DNA from: Candidatus Methanogranum gryphiswaldense
Lineage (GTDB): Archaea > Thermoplasmatota > Thermoplasmata > Methanomassiliicoccales > Methanomethylophilaceae
Direction: 5' to 3'
Length of the DNA stretch: 64,000 nt
Assembly (NCBI GenBank): GCA_019262145.1
Contig: CP076745.1
Span: 555,093 to 619,092, forward strand
Made by a program: the position numbers and the translations under genes
The notes under the pieces: generated by a model
What the model saw: only the letters and a program-made list of their open reading frames with translations
Databases searched by the model: none
What the model was told of the DNA's origin: nothing
Shown here: in pieces, positions 40,542-49,585 of the stretch
Position numbering within the stretch: the first letter of the stretch is position 1
Layout of the letters: every line of letters begins with the position of its first letter

Positions 40542-41791
40542 TTTGTCTCCTCCGAGTTGTTGTTAAGAAGCCATATGAAAGGGTCCTCCACTCTGATGGG
40601 GGAGACACCTCTGGTCAACATGCTTCCTACAGGATTGCTTCCAAGTGATGAAACGGCGAAGTAACAGTGCTTTTCGAATTCTTTTACGTTCTGTGTGAAT
40701 TCGTTGGACACTGCTCTGCGTAAGTATTCCTCAACTTCTGCACTTATCTGTTCGAAGTTTGAACGGTCATATTTTCCGCGTTCGCGTTCAATGTTCAATG
40801 AGGAATTGAGTCCAAACAAGATCTTTTCTTCTTCTTCATCTTCAGGTGATTTCATCAATACATCACTTTTGGTCAATGCGACCGCAAGAGGTATCTGAAT
40901 CTTGTCCCTTGTCTTGGATTTGTTGCTGGCACGGATTATGTTCGAGATGTTCGCAAGCATCTCAGATACATTAGGTCCGATAGCAGGTTTGTTCTCTACG
41001 TGTATCCTTTTGTTTATGTAAGGGATCTGCAGAGGGTCCACAAGGAATACTATTCCAGATGCACGGGATATGAACGAGTTGAGATTCAGTCCCATGATCT
41101 TGCTTGTGGAACAAAGGTCCTCACCTGCTGTGTCGAAAAATGCCAGAGTGTATACCTTAGGTCTGTCGCCTTCGATGAATCTCAGGTAATAGATCATAGG
41201 TTCTCTGGCATCGGTACTTTCTTCGAATGAGGGTGTGGGTGCTAGTTTCCTTCCGTCTTCGAATAATCTCTTGTAATATGTATCACGATAGATCAACGAG
41301 GTATTGTCCGTAGCAGCGCTCATTGTTGCTCCGAATTCTTGTGTGAAGGAGTTCTTGAGTTGATTTATGAGAACGGCTATGTAGTGGCTTTTTCCGACTC
41401 CTTTAGGTCCAAGCATCACAAACACTGTGCTTCCTTCATCTTCCGCACCTTGAGGGATAGGATTATGGCATATTGGACACAGTCTCTTGTAAGCTGATCT
41501 GTTGCATATATCACATACACCAGATGAATTCCTGACGATGTGATGGTCCGTAGTTACTGCATCAGATCCCATCGGGTCCTTACCTAGGAATATTGTCTTC
41601 TCAACATCTATCTCTTCATCATCTTTTCCGCAACTGTATTTTTTTGCATCAGTTGTTGAAAGGTTCCTCAGGAATTGTTTTGTACATGAGGGGTTGGTGC
41701 ATTGATAGTGTATGCTTTTCAGATTTATTGAATTGAAACAGAACGGGCAGATATAACCATGGTCCTGATTGTCAGATGTTTTCTTTCCCAT
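40538..41791 (-). CDS. Soluble zinc-ribbon GTPase of the Hsp70 operon (TRAFAC/DO-GTPase2 type)
   Basis: 417 residues from the ATG at 41791, with AGGAG ten bases upstream; the frame itself extends to 41851 inside the previous gene. Three cysteine pairs (CPFC, CTNPSC, CDIC/CPIC) precede the GTPase: G1 GPKGVGKS (128-135), G3 FFDTAGEDL, G4 VALTKSDV. The end, YFAVSSLGSNP...PFIWLLNN, parallels the membrane-anchored GTPase at 34581. There is no membrane helix. It sits between a scaffold-like protein and the GrpE-like gene, so it may switch the chaperones or recruit clients. Confidence 0.75.
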   Translation of the reverse strand: MGKKTSDNQDHGYICPFCFNSINLKSIHYQCTNPSCTKQFLRNLSTTDAKKYSCGKDDEEIDVEKTIFLGKDPMGSDAVTTDHHIVRNSSGVCDICNRSAYKRLCPICHNPIPQGAEDEGSTVFVMLGPKGVGKSHYIAVLINQLKNSFTQEFGATMSAATDNTSLIYRDTYYKRLFEDGRKLAPTPSFEESTDAREPMIYYLRFIEGDRPKVYTLAFFDTAGEDLCSTSKIMGLNLNSFISRASGIVFLVDPLQIPYINKRIHVENKPAIGPNVSEMLANISNIIRASNKSKTRDKIQIPLAVALTKSDVLMKSPEDEEEEKILFGLNSSLNIERERGKYDRSNFEQISAEVEEYLRRAVSNEFTQNVKEFEKHCYFAVSSLGSNPVGSMLTRGVSPIRVEDPFIWLLNNNSEETK

Positions 41792-41795
41792 CGTA

Positions 41796-44700
41796 TCAGC
41801 TCTCCTTGTAGAGTGGGTGGATAAATCTGAAGTTATGATATTCCTCCTCATTCAAGAAGAACAACCTTACCTTATTCAGGTCCAATTTTGGTCCAGCCAT
41901 AAAAGTTATGACTGTTTTTCCGTTGTTCAACGGTGTGGGGGTCTTACTTGTCCAGATATTCACTCCGTCCCAGATTTTTAGAGGTATGCCTTCGCTTACG
42001 CAAATGGCGCACATTGCTGGTAACTCTTTTATCTGAGGCTCGGTCTCTATGCTTAGAAGGATCTTTGAGTCTACTTTGGAGGCTTTTTCTACTTCTAGTT
42101 TGTATTTCACTTTGTTGTAGTCGCCCGAGAATATATTGATACTCATACCGCGAGAGTACAGTCTTTCGCCGTCGACATCATACTGGGCGAAGATGGTAGC
42201 GACTCTCTTTTTGGAGTTGCCCATAGGTATGCGTACTATTTTGTTGGAATTGTAGGCTTCACGGCTGACAGTTATTCTTTCTGCAGTGATATCATTGGGA
42301 TCGGTAACCGGTGAATCGTCTTTGATCGCTATGATCGCTGTTTCGGCATCATTTGGCCAATTCATGGTCAGATCGCAGTCGTTCCCGCTCATTTTTTTCT
42401 CCACGTCCCTGAAAGGTTTCAGGTTTGCTACCATCACATCTTTTCCTCTTACAGCCACATTGCCCGCGGAGATCATGGGATATATGTAGTGCACTGCTCC
42501 GTCAGGAAGCATGAATCTCATACCGTCTTCGTATGTTTCGAGAGGTTGGACCTCTTTCATCCAAGAATTTAGATCGCTCAGTTGGATCATGCGTCCATAC
42601 ATCGTCACTTTTTTAGGCGAATAATATAGACTGACCTGCTCTTTGCTCTTCCATTTTGCTGTGAATGATCCATCTGATTTGTTCCAGCGTACTTCCATAT
42701 CTCTTACTGGATCTGGGAATTTTATAGTTGTACCTGAGAATGCTGATCCCATAGACCTTTCTATTTTGCCTTTATTCTCATATTCTGCAACGAAAAGATA
42801 GTAGTATTTCACTCCGCCTACGAGACCGTAATCATCGAAGGGAATTACACCGTTATGGTTAAGTTCTATTTCGTCACCTGTTCCTGCTGTATTGGTACCT
42901 TCTTTTCTCCAGATACGTACTTTTGAACATCCTTTTGGTTTTTCGTAGCTTATCCGCAATCCTCCGCCGATAGGTTCGATGATGACGTTTTCGACCTCAA
43001 CGAATACAGTGATAGGACCGCAGCTAGCAGCTTCCTTCGATAGTATACCGTAACGTTTACTGTATACTGAATAGTAATAATCGATGCCTGGGTCCATTGT
43101 TTTGTCTAAATAGACGCTGTTTGGGATCTCAGTTAGAGGTTCCGTGTCCTCATTCACTGTAGGAAGTCTGTCGTGTGCTCTGTAAATGCAGAATGTTGTA
43201 TTCTTTCTTTCTTCAGGTATTGCGAATTTGAGCAAAGCTTTTCCTTCGCGTATCTGAATGGTTGCATCCGCTGGGGATTCTGGTGGGTACCCCATCATCT
43301 TAGCTTTTGTTGCAGGATGGTCGGGACATCTTTCGGCAGCAGACACGAACAATGCCATTTTAGCATCCTCGTCCTTTGTTTCCTCTGCCTTCTTACAAAG
43401 GGTTTCTGCATCAGTGACCCGTTGTATACTTTCCTCATATTTTTTTCTTAGTTCAACATCATTTTCAATGATATACGGGAAATCATTGATAGCCTTTTCA
43501 CAGTACATCTGACAGCTTTTGAATTTCTTCATTTTATACGACTGTTCAATATTTTTTACTGTTGTGTCGTATTTGGCCATAGAAGTAGCTAGATCTTGGG
43601 AAAGTTCACTGATGTTAGGATATGTGGAATAGGTTTTTTTAAGATTCTTGAGATCCTCATCTGCTTTTTGAAGCAATCCAGATTCCAAGTTCTTTTTGAA
43701 TCTCTCTTCTATTACCTTTGCCTTGTTAAGACTATCTTGGAAGTCAAATCCGCATTTTATACAAGTTTTGTTACCGGATGATTGCTCTGTGTTACAGTTA
43801 GGGCATTTGGTCTTGATGCTGAATCCGCATATGGAACAGCACATGGCGTTCCCACCGCTTTCTGTCATTCCACCGCAATTGGGGCATATGATCAGTTTGC
43901 TATCTTTTGTTGAGAAATTGGAAAGATATTTTTTCTTTATACAATAATCCTCAAGTATGGCAACGGACATGTTCATGTCCGCGTCTGTGCCTCTTACGTA
44001 AGCATTTAGCAGATTATCGATGTATTCTCTGGAGAATGGTTGTCCATAATCTTCATCCATCGTACTCATTGCTGGAGCCAAGATCTTCATACAATTTCCA
44101 TACTTCATAAGAAGCATCATTGCAGGATCGTCTTCCAATATTGTTTTGATGGCCCTTAAGGTCTGGATATAAGAGTCCTGTGTTGGCAGGACGTCCTGTT
44201 TCACATTGGCTACTCTTTTCTCACAGATCTCGAAAGCATTTCTCATGTCTGACAGGGAACAGCCCTCTCTAAGTCTGTTCACATTGATCTCCAGACTGGC
44301 ATTATCAATGAGTTCGTTAAGCACGTCTGTGGGCATATATGCGCCGACGTCCCTCATTCCTGCAAATGCATTTGCTACCCTGGGATTCACTATTTGTGCA
44401 GGAGAGATGTCCTTGATGCCAGCGGCCTCAATGAGATCCGCTTTTGAAATATTGTCCCATCCTAGTTTTTTGACCAGTGCATCAGCGGTTCCTGGGAGCA
44501 AGATGCGAGTGCCGTCGTGAAGTATGATCGAATCCTTGTTGAGTTTGGATGCTTTGGCTGCGAGCACCCTGCGTCCGTCAGCGAATTCCTTCGCCTTCAG
44601 AGCAGGGTCGCTCATGACCTTATGCATATCCGGTACTAGTTCCAGGATCTTTCCTATTACGAATCTGCGGTCAAGGTCGTTCTGTTTATCTTTGAACTCC

Positions 44701-44819
44701 TTTATCCACTTCTTCTCTTTCTCATCGATTTTGGATTCGATGGATTCTGGACTGTACGTACTCACTTTGTTTGGATTGAGTCCGATCAGACGACAGTAAT
44801 TTTCCCTGTCATTAGCCAT
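41796..44819 (-). CDS. Large zinc-ribbon/beta-domain protein with a J-like N-terminus (scaffold candidate)
   Basis: 1007 residues. Residues 1-90 (NYCRLIGLNPNKVSTYS, KKWIKEF, VPDMHKVMSDPALKAKEFADG) follow the helix pattern of J-like domains but lack the HPD motif. Eight cysteines in CxxC pairs at 312-356 form two zinc ribbons. A helical, TPR-like stretch (about 365-500) leads to three or four beta domains of fibronectin type (from 535, with KVRIWRKEG, GVKYYYLFVAEY). No signal peptide. GAGGTCC precedes the ATG; the gene begins 12 bases after the Hsp70-vWA gene. A binding platform linking Hsp70 to clients is inferred; no single known family covers it. Confidence 0.7.
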   Translation of the reverse strand: MANDRENYCRLIGLNPNKVSTYSPESIESKIDEKEKKWIKEFKDKQNDLDRRFVIGKILELVPDMHKVMSDPALKAKEFADGRRVLAAKASKLNKDSIILHDGTRILLPGTADALVKKLGWDNISKADLIEAAGIKDISPAQIVNPRVANAFAGMRDVGAYMPTDVLNELIDNASLEINVNRLREGCSLSDMRNAFEICEKRVANVKQDVLPTQDSYIQTLRAIKTILEDDPAMMLLMKYGNCMKILAPAMSTMDEDYGQPFSREYIDNLLNAYVRGTDADMNMSVAILEDYCIKKKYLSNFSTKDSKLIICPNCGGMTESGGNAMCCSICGFSIKTKCPNCNTEQSSGNKTCIKCGFDFQDSLNKAKVIEERFKKNLESGLLQKADEDLKNLKKTYSTYPNISELSQDLATSMAKYDTTVKNIEQSYKMKKFKSCQMYCEKAINDFPYIIENDVELRKKYEESIQRVTDAETLCKKAEETKDEDAKMALFVSAAERCPDHPATKAKMMGYPPESPADATIQIREGKALLKFAIPEERKNTTFCIYRAHDRLPTVNEDTEPLTEIPNSVYLDKTMDPGIDYYYSVYSKRYGILSKEAASCGPITVFVEVENVIIEPIGGGLRISYEKPKGCSKVRIWRKEGTNTAGTGDEIELNHNGVIPFDDYGLVGGVKYYYLFVAEYENKGKIERSMGSAFSGTTIKFPDPVRDMEVRWNKSDGSFTAKWKSKEQVSLYYSPKKVTMYGRMIQLSDLNSWMKEVQPLETYEDGMRFMLPDGAVHYIYPMISAGNVAVRGKDVMVANLKPFRDVEKKMSGNDCDLTMNWPNDAETAIIAIKDDSPVTDPNDITAERITVSREAYNSNKIVRIPMGNSKKRVATIFAQYDVDGERLYSRGMSINIFSGDYNKVKYKLEVEKASKVDSKILLSIETEPQIKELPAMCAICVSEGIPLKIWDGVNIWTSKTPTPLNNGKTVITFMAGPKLDLNKVRLFFLNEEEYHNFRFIHPLYKES

Positions 44820-44831
44820 TATCGGACCTCA

Positions 44832-46883
44832 TCAGTGCTGAAGTTTAGCCTTCTCTCCGCTTTCGCGTAGTCCCATGGCACCTGTGTTGATGGCCATGGC
44901 GATGGTGCTGAACGTATCTCCTAGTTTGTCAAGGGTCGTGAACATGGCTCCTTCTTCAACAGTGGCAATCTGTCTGAGGAAAGATGTATCTGCCTCAGAG
45001 AATCCAACTGCGACGATGGTTATGCCGCCTGTTCTGCATGTGATGGCTTCAGAGACAGCTGTGTCCCTCTTACCCCAGATTCCATCTGTAAGGACGAGCA
45101 CCATCTTCGCACCAGGCTTTCCACTGAGTACGGCTTGTGCAGTTCCAAGGGGACTGGCATCCGTTCCTCTTCCGAGCATGTTAACATTAAGGTCATCTAA
45201 CGAAGTGATTATCGTGTTGGAGTCTGCAGTAAGTTCTCTTATGACCTTGACCTTGTCACCAAATCCGATCAATGCGACCTTGGTGTTCTCGTTGGAAACA
45301 CTTGAAACAAAGTCCCTGATACTATCTTTCACTTCATCCAATGAGATCTTCATACTTCTGGACAGATCCACACATATGGCGATGTTCCTCGAGATCGGGG
45401 CATCCGAGCGCCTTGCTCCGGGTGCTTCTCCCATCCAAGAGATATCGTCTGGAACGGCTTCAGCATCTACATTGAGTGCTTCTCCGTCCTGATATGCGTT
45501 GACCTTCACGACACCGTTGTCGTCGTATGTGTATTCGATATCGACGAGTGTTCCGTTACCAACGTTGCAAAATCCAGTAATAACGACTTTTGCTAGGACA
45601 TAGCAGTCTAGTGGGTTCTTGCTTTCACCCTGAAGTGTGTAGACTTCGATCCTGTCTGTTAGGTTACCTTCTGCGATCTTAAATGATTTTTTGACATTAA
45701 CAGGAACTTTTGAGTTCTTTTTGATCATGATCTCGTTGATGTATCTTTTTCCATCGACACTGGTTGAAAGGGCACCGAGACTATGTGCTGTAACATCAGT
45801 GACCTTCTGATCAGATAGTCCAATCTTATCGCTTGTGTAAAGTTCAGAGACTATGGCTGCTCCTTTTGCCACGGCAAGATCGGTATCACTGTGCTCTATG
45901 ACGTTGTCCTTTCCTGTGAGTTTTTTGAGGAATTTGGGTACCTGTGGCATCCTTGAGGATCCTCCTACCAAGAGGACCTCATCGATATCTTCCCATTTCA
46001 TCTGAAGATCGTCCATTAATTTCAGGACGACATCCCTTGTAGCATTGAGAAGGTGTTGTGTTTTAAGGTCGAATTCTTCACGTGTGAGAGTGTATTTTCC
46101 AGCGTGACCTTCGTATTTTAATTGAATTGCAACATTGTCGGCTTTAGTAAGGATCTTCTTGTAATTCTCTGAAGCAACAATTAGTTCGTTCTTTTTAGAC
46201 TCGTTCTCTCTGGGGTCCATTCCGAACTCTTCCTGGAATTTGTCACAGATGTATTTTGTTATGACTGAATCCCAGTCTTTTCCTCCAAGGAGGTGGTTTC
46301 CATCTGTTCCAATCACTACAATGTTTCCGCCTTTTATCTTGACGATAGTGACATCAAAGGTTCCTCCTCCGAGGTCGTACACCATGACTGTTTTATCGAC
46401 AGAACGGTTGTATCCGTAAGATATAGCGGCCGCAGTGGGTTCGTTGACGATCTTCAGGACCTTTATTCCGCAGGATTCTCCGGCGCGTATTGTCGCTTTT
46501 CTCTGGAAATCGTTGAAGTATGCGGGTACAGTTATTACGGCGGAATCGATCTTTTGTCCAGATTTTTCTTCCGCTTCTTTTATTACTTCTTTCAAAAGCA
46601 TCCCTGAGAGCTGTTCTGCCGTGTAGACCTTTCCGAAGGCCTCAACTGTAAAGCTATTGTCTCCCATTCCACGTTTGAAGGCCGCTGCGATGATACCTGC
46701 ACCGCCAGCCTGCATGTCTTTGGCATCTTCTCCGATCAGGATTTCCCCTTTTTCGAGGAAACAAATAACTGACGGCGTAATGTCCTTTCCAAACGCGTTT
46801 GGAATGATTTCTGTTTTTGTTGTTTTCTTATCGTAAACTGCTACTGAGCAGTGAGTTGTTCCAAGGTCGATTCCTACCTTCAT
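44832..46883 (-). CDS. Hsp70-vWA fusion protein
   Basis: 683 residues. An Hsp70 nucleotide domain fills residues 1-370 (GIDLGTTHCSVAVY, VITVPAYFNDFQRKATIRAGE, VNEPTAAAISYG, YDLGGGTFDVTIVKI, LLVGGSSRMPQV), then a beta substrate domain (about 375-485). From residue 499 a von Willebrand A domain replaces the lid: DLSRS (506-510), GTD (574-575 region) and VLTDGIWG (D600) complete the MIDAS metal site. Hsp70 fused to vWA is unusual. First gene of the operon; a TATA-like TTTTATATT lies about 35 bases upstream. It probably couples ATP-driven client binding to metal-dependent protein contacts. Confidence 0.9.
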   Translation of the reverse strand: MKVGIDLGTTHCSVAVYDKKTTKTEIIPNAFGKDITPSVICFLEKGEILIGEDAKDMQAGGAGIIAAAFKRGMGDNSFTVEAFGKVYTAEQLSGMLLKEVIKEAEEKSGQKIDSAVITVPAYFNDFQRKATIRAGESCGIKVLKIVNEPTAAAISYGYNRSVDKTVMVYDLGGGTFDVTIVKIKGGNIVVIGTDGNHLLGGKDWDSVITKYICDKFQEEFGMDPRENESKKNELIVASENYKKILTKADNVAIQLKYEGHAGKYTLTREEFDLKTQHLLNATRDVVLKLMDDLQMKWEDIDEVLLVGGSSRMPQVPKFLKKLTGKDNVIEHSDTDLAVAKGAAIVSELYTSDKIGLSDQKVTDVTAHSLGALSTSVDGKRYINEIMIKKNSKVPVNVKKSFKIAEGNLTDRIEVYTLQGESKNPLDCYVLAKVVITGFCNVGNGTLVDIEYTYDDNGVVKVNAYQDGEALNVDAEAVPDDISWMGEAPGARRSDAPISRNIAICVDLSRSMKISLDEVKDSIRDFVSSVSNENTKVALIGFGDKVKVIRELTADSNTIITSLDDLNVNMLGRGTDASPLGTAQAVLSGKPGAKMVLVLTDGIWGKRDTAVSEAITCRTGGITIVAVGFSEADTSFLRQIATVEEGAMFTTLDKLGDTFSTIAMAINTGAMGLRESGEKAKLQH

Positions 46884-46910
46884 AATCCCATCACTACTTG
46901 TATTGCGCTT

Positions 46911-46922
46911 TTAATATAAAAC
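46911..46922 (-). promoter_or_regulatory. TATA box of the Hsp70 operon
   Basis: On the minus strand GTTTTATATTAA lies about 28-40 bases before the ATG at 46883. It is the only good TATA element in the interval on this strand and would drive all five genes. Confidence 0.55.
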
Positions 46923-47072
46923 TGCATTCAACCATGCTACGAAATTCGTAGCGATAATATTTGCAATTGAATTTTTGTATCATGTTACATGTATCATCTA
47001 TGGATTTCGTATTTTTGTAATTAGTCAAATTCTGCATTAGAATTATATATTTTAATTTGTATGTTAGTTCAA

Positions 47073-47088
47073 TTGAACAAGTATTCAA
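47073..47088 (+). promoter_or_regulatory. ArsR/CadC-type operator
   Basis: TTGAACAAGTATTCAA is an imperfect palindrome matching the TGAAC(A)-n-TATTCA operators of metal-sensing ArsR repressors. It overlaps a perfect palindrome GTTCAATTGAAC to its left. It sits between a TATA-like ATTATATATTT (47042) and the arsR start. Confidence 0.7.
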
Positions 47089-47097
47089 GTGATTACA

Positions 47098-47451
47098 ATG
47101 TTACCGACAGACTGTAGAATGAAACCCGAAGATATTGACAAAGCCCGCATGTCGATGTTGAATGCCCATATGGTTGATGACGTTTCTGGATTATTCAAAA
47201 TTTTTGGAGATAGTACCAGGATAAGGATATTATGGACATTGGACACCGTGGAAGAGATGTGCGTTTGTGGATTAAGTGAAACCCTCAGTATGTCGATATC
47301 TGCTGTATCGCACCAGCTGAGGATACTGAAGGATGCTGATCTTATCAAAGGGAGACGTGACGGCAAGAACATCTACTATTCTCTTTGTGACCACCATGTA
47401 AAATTGATTTTGGAGATGGCTTTGGAACACAGAAGAGAGGGTAGGGAATGA
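47098..47451 (+). CDS. ArsR/SmtB-family metal sensor, CadC-like
   Basis: 117 residues from the ATG at 47098. Winged helix with FGDSTRIRILWTL and MSISAVSHQLRILKDADLIKGRRDGKNIYYSL. Metal-ligand positions of both classical sites are present: the EEMCVCGL cysteine pair (as in the cadmium site of CadC, alpha-3) and DHH...H of alpha-5 (CDHHVKLILEMALEHR), the zinc site of SmtB/ZiaR. Expected to release the operator at 47073 when Cd, Pb or Zn binds. It overlaps the HMA gene by four bases. Confidence 0.92.
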   Translation: MLPTDCRMKPEDIDKARMSMLNAHMVDDVSGLFKIFGDSTRIRILWTLDTVEEMCVCGLSETLSMSISAVSHQLRILKDADLIKGRRDGKNIYYSLCDHHVKLILEMALEHRREGRE

Positions 47452-47681
47452 AAGCAGTCTTAGAGATTAAGGGGATATGCTGTCCTAATTGTGCATCAAA
47501 ATTAGAGGATAGATTAAGGACAATAAAAGGGTGCGATTCTGTCACATATGCTTTTATGACACAGAGGATAACCTTGGAAACTTCCGAGGGGAATATGGAC
47601 AGTATAATTACAGCTGCGATGTCGACGGTCCATAAATATGAACCAAAGGCAGAAGTATCATTGAAGAAGGTCTATCGGTGA
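47448..47681 (+). CDS. Heavy-metal-associated (HMA) domain protein
   Basis: 77 residues, one HMA ferredoxin-like fold with the metal-binding GICCPNCASKLEDRL (CxxC at about 11-14). It is a free-standing form of the N-terminal domain found in many metal ATPases; the ATPase that follows lacks this domain. The GTG start of cadA overlaps its stop codon, so domain and pump are made together. It may deliver metal to the pump. Confidence 0.88.
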   Translation: MKAVLEIKGICCPNCASKLEDRLRTIKGCDSVTYAFMTQRITLETSEGNMDSIITAAMSTVHKYEPKAEVSLKKVYR

Positions 47682-49567
47682 GGATTAGTATTGACGTCAT
47701 AAAGGTGACGGTCGCCTCTGTTCTTCTTATCGTGGGCCTGTATCTCAAGTTCTTGTCCGGTGCAGATGATACAGTCCAATTGATCGTGTTTGGTATTGCA
47801 TATGTCATCTGCATATACGATGTCGTTGTTGAATGTGCGCACAATATTCGTCATGGTGATGTGTTCGATGAGAATCTTCTTACATTGATAGCGACGCTGG
47901 GTGCATTTGCCATAGGTGAATATCCAGAGGGTCTGGCTGTGGTATTGTTCTTCATAGTCGGTGAAATGTTTGAGGGATATGCCATCGATAGATCTAGACG
48001 TTCCATATCCGCGTTGATGGACATAGTTCCTGAGAGTGCAAATGTGATCAGAGATGGAAAGGTCATAGAGGTCGATCCCCAAGATGTTCATATTGATGAA
48101 TTGATTGTTATTAAGCCCGGAGAGAAGGTTCCGCTAGATTGCTTGATAATTGACGGTTCAACATCGGTGGATACCAAAACGTTGACTGGAGAGTCCATGC
48201 CGCGTGATGTGGACGCTGGAGATGAGCTTCTAAGTGGTTTCATCAATCTTTCGGCAAAGGTGACCGCTAAGGTTACCAAGGTCTATGAGGATTCTGCAGC
48301 AGCCCGTATAATGGAGCTCATCGAAGATTCAGCTTCCAGAAAAGCCAGGTCTGAGAGATTCATCACTACGTTTGCCAGATATTATACACCTGCTGTCTGT
48401 CTATTGGCATTCTTAGTTGCTTTTGTGCCTATATTCTTCTTCGGACAGGATGTCCAGACATGGACATATAGGGCCTTGACATTGCTTGTGGTCTCATGTC
48501 CATGTGCATTGGTCATCTCTATACCGATGGGTTTCTTCTGTGGTATGGGGTGCGCCTCCAAATTTGGAATACTCGTGAAGGGAGGGAATTATCTGGAGAT
48601 GCTTGCCAAGACCGATACAGTGGTCTTTGACAAGACTGGTACGCTGACAAAAGGATCATTTTCGGTCAGTAATATTCATTCTAATCAGATGTCCGAGGAC
48701 GAATTGGTACAGTTGGCAGCAGAGGCGGAATTCTATTCCGATCATCCGATATCGATGAGTATAAAGGAAAAGTATGGCAAGGATATCGATCCCACAGTGA
48801 TAGGGAGTTCCAAGGTAATCCCTGGAAAAGGCGTTGTGACCGAGGTTCGGGAGTCGACGATCAATGTTGGGAATTCCAAAATGATGAAGAGCATAGGTCA
48901 AACACCGATAGAGAATTGTTGTAAAGGCACCAAGGTACATCTGGCATCAGAGAACGGATATTTGGGTCATATTTCGGTATCCGATAAGGCCAAGGACGAT
49001 TCAAGATGGACGATTAACTCTTTGAGGCATATGGGTGTAAGAACGGTCATGTTGACGGGAGATAACCGTGAGGTCGCTGACGATATGGCAGAAAGACTCG
49101 GACTGGATGAAGTGCATTCTGAACTTTTGCCGGAAGATAAACTTACTATTCTTGAGGAAATCATATCCAAGTCCAATGGCAGCACGGTCTTCGTCGGCGA
49201 CGGTATCAACGATGCACCATCATTGGCCAGGTCGGATGTGGGAATAGCCATGGGAGGAATCGGTTCAGACGTTGCAATAGAGGCTGCGGATGTGGTCTTT
49301 CTGAATGATGCCCCCTCGAATGTGGTGACCGCAGTCAGGATCTCAAGACGTACAATGAGGATCGTGCATGAGAACATAATATTCGCTTTGGGCGTTAAGG
49401 CGATAATAATCGTATTGGCCGCAGCCGGCATCGTCGGTATGTATGCTGCGATATTCGGTGATGTTGGTGTATCGATAATAGCAATACTCAATGCGATGAG
49501 ATGTCTCAGGACCAAAGGCGTAGGTCCAGACGTTATTACATCTGGGAGCGAAGATATCAATACCTGA
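47678..49567 (+). CDS. cadA: Heavy-metal P1B-type ATPase (Zn/Cd/Pb exporter)
   Basis: 629 residues starting at GTG 47678. Motifs: LTGES (actuator), SCPCAL (metal site in helix 6), DKTGTLT (phosphorylated aspartate), SDHPIS, and GDGINDAPSLARSDVGIAMG. A DVGVSIIAILNAMRCLR end helix carries the aspartate of the P1B-2 subgroup, so Zn2+, Cd2+ or Pb2+ export is expected. The HMA domain is on the separate upstream gene. Operon arsR-HMA-cadA under the operator at 47073, possibly extending into the Sel1 gene 18 bases downstream. Confidence 0.94.
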   Translation: MRISIDVIKVTVASVLLIVGLYLKFLSGADDTVQLIVFGIAYVICIYDVVVECAHNIRHGDVFDENLLTLIATLGAFAIGEYPEGLAVVLFFIVGEMFEGYAIDRSRRSISALMDIVPESANVIRDGKVIEVDPQDVHIDELIVIKPGEKVPLDCLIIDGSTSVDTKTLTGESMPRDVDAGDELLSGFINLSAKVTAKVTKVYEDSAAARIMELIEDSASRKARSERFITTFARYYTPAVCLLAFLVAFVPIFFFGQDVQTWTYRALTLLVVSCPCALVISIPMGFFCGMGCASKFGILVKGGNYLEMLAKTDTVVFDKTGTLTKGSFSVSNIHSNQMSEDELVQLAAEAEFYSDHPISMSIKEKYGKDIDPTVIGSSKVIPGKGVVTEVRESTINVGNSKMMKSIGQTPIENCCKGTKVHLASENGYLGHISVSDKAKDDSRWTINSLRHMGVRTVMLTGDNREVADDMAERLGLDEVHSELLPEDKLTILEEIISKSNGSTVFVGDGINDAPSLARSDVGIAMGGIGSDVAIEAADVVFLNDAPSNVVTAVRISRRTMRIVHENIIFALGVKAIIIVLAAAGIVGMYAAIFGDVGVSIIAILNAMRCLRTKGVGPDVITSGSEDINT

Positions 49568-49585
49568 GAAATCCTTACTTGCATC

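Noticed and set aside
44875-45492. 205-codon plus-strand frame opposite the vWA region
   Set aside because: Antisense shadow of the Hsp70-vWA gene.
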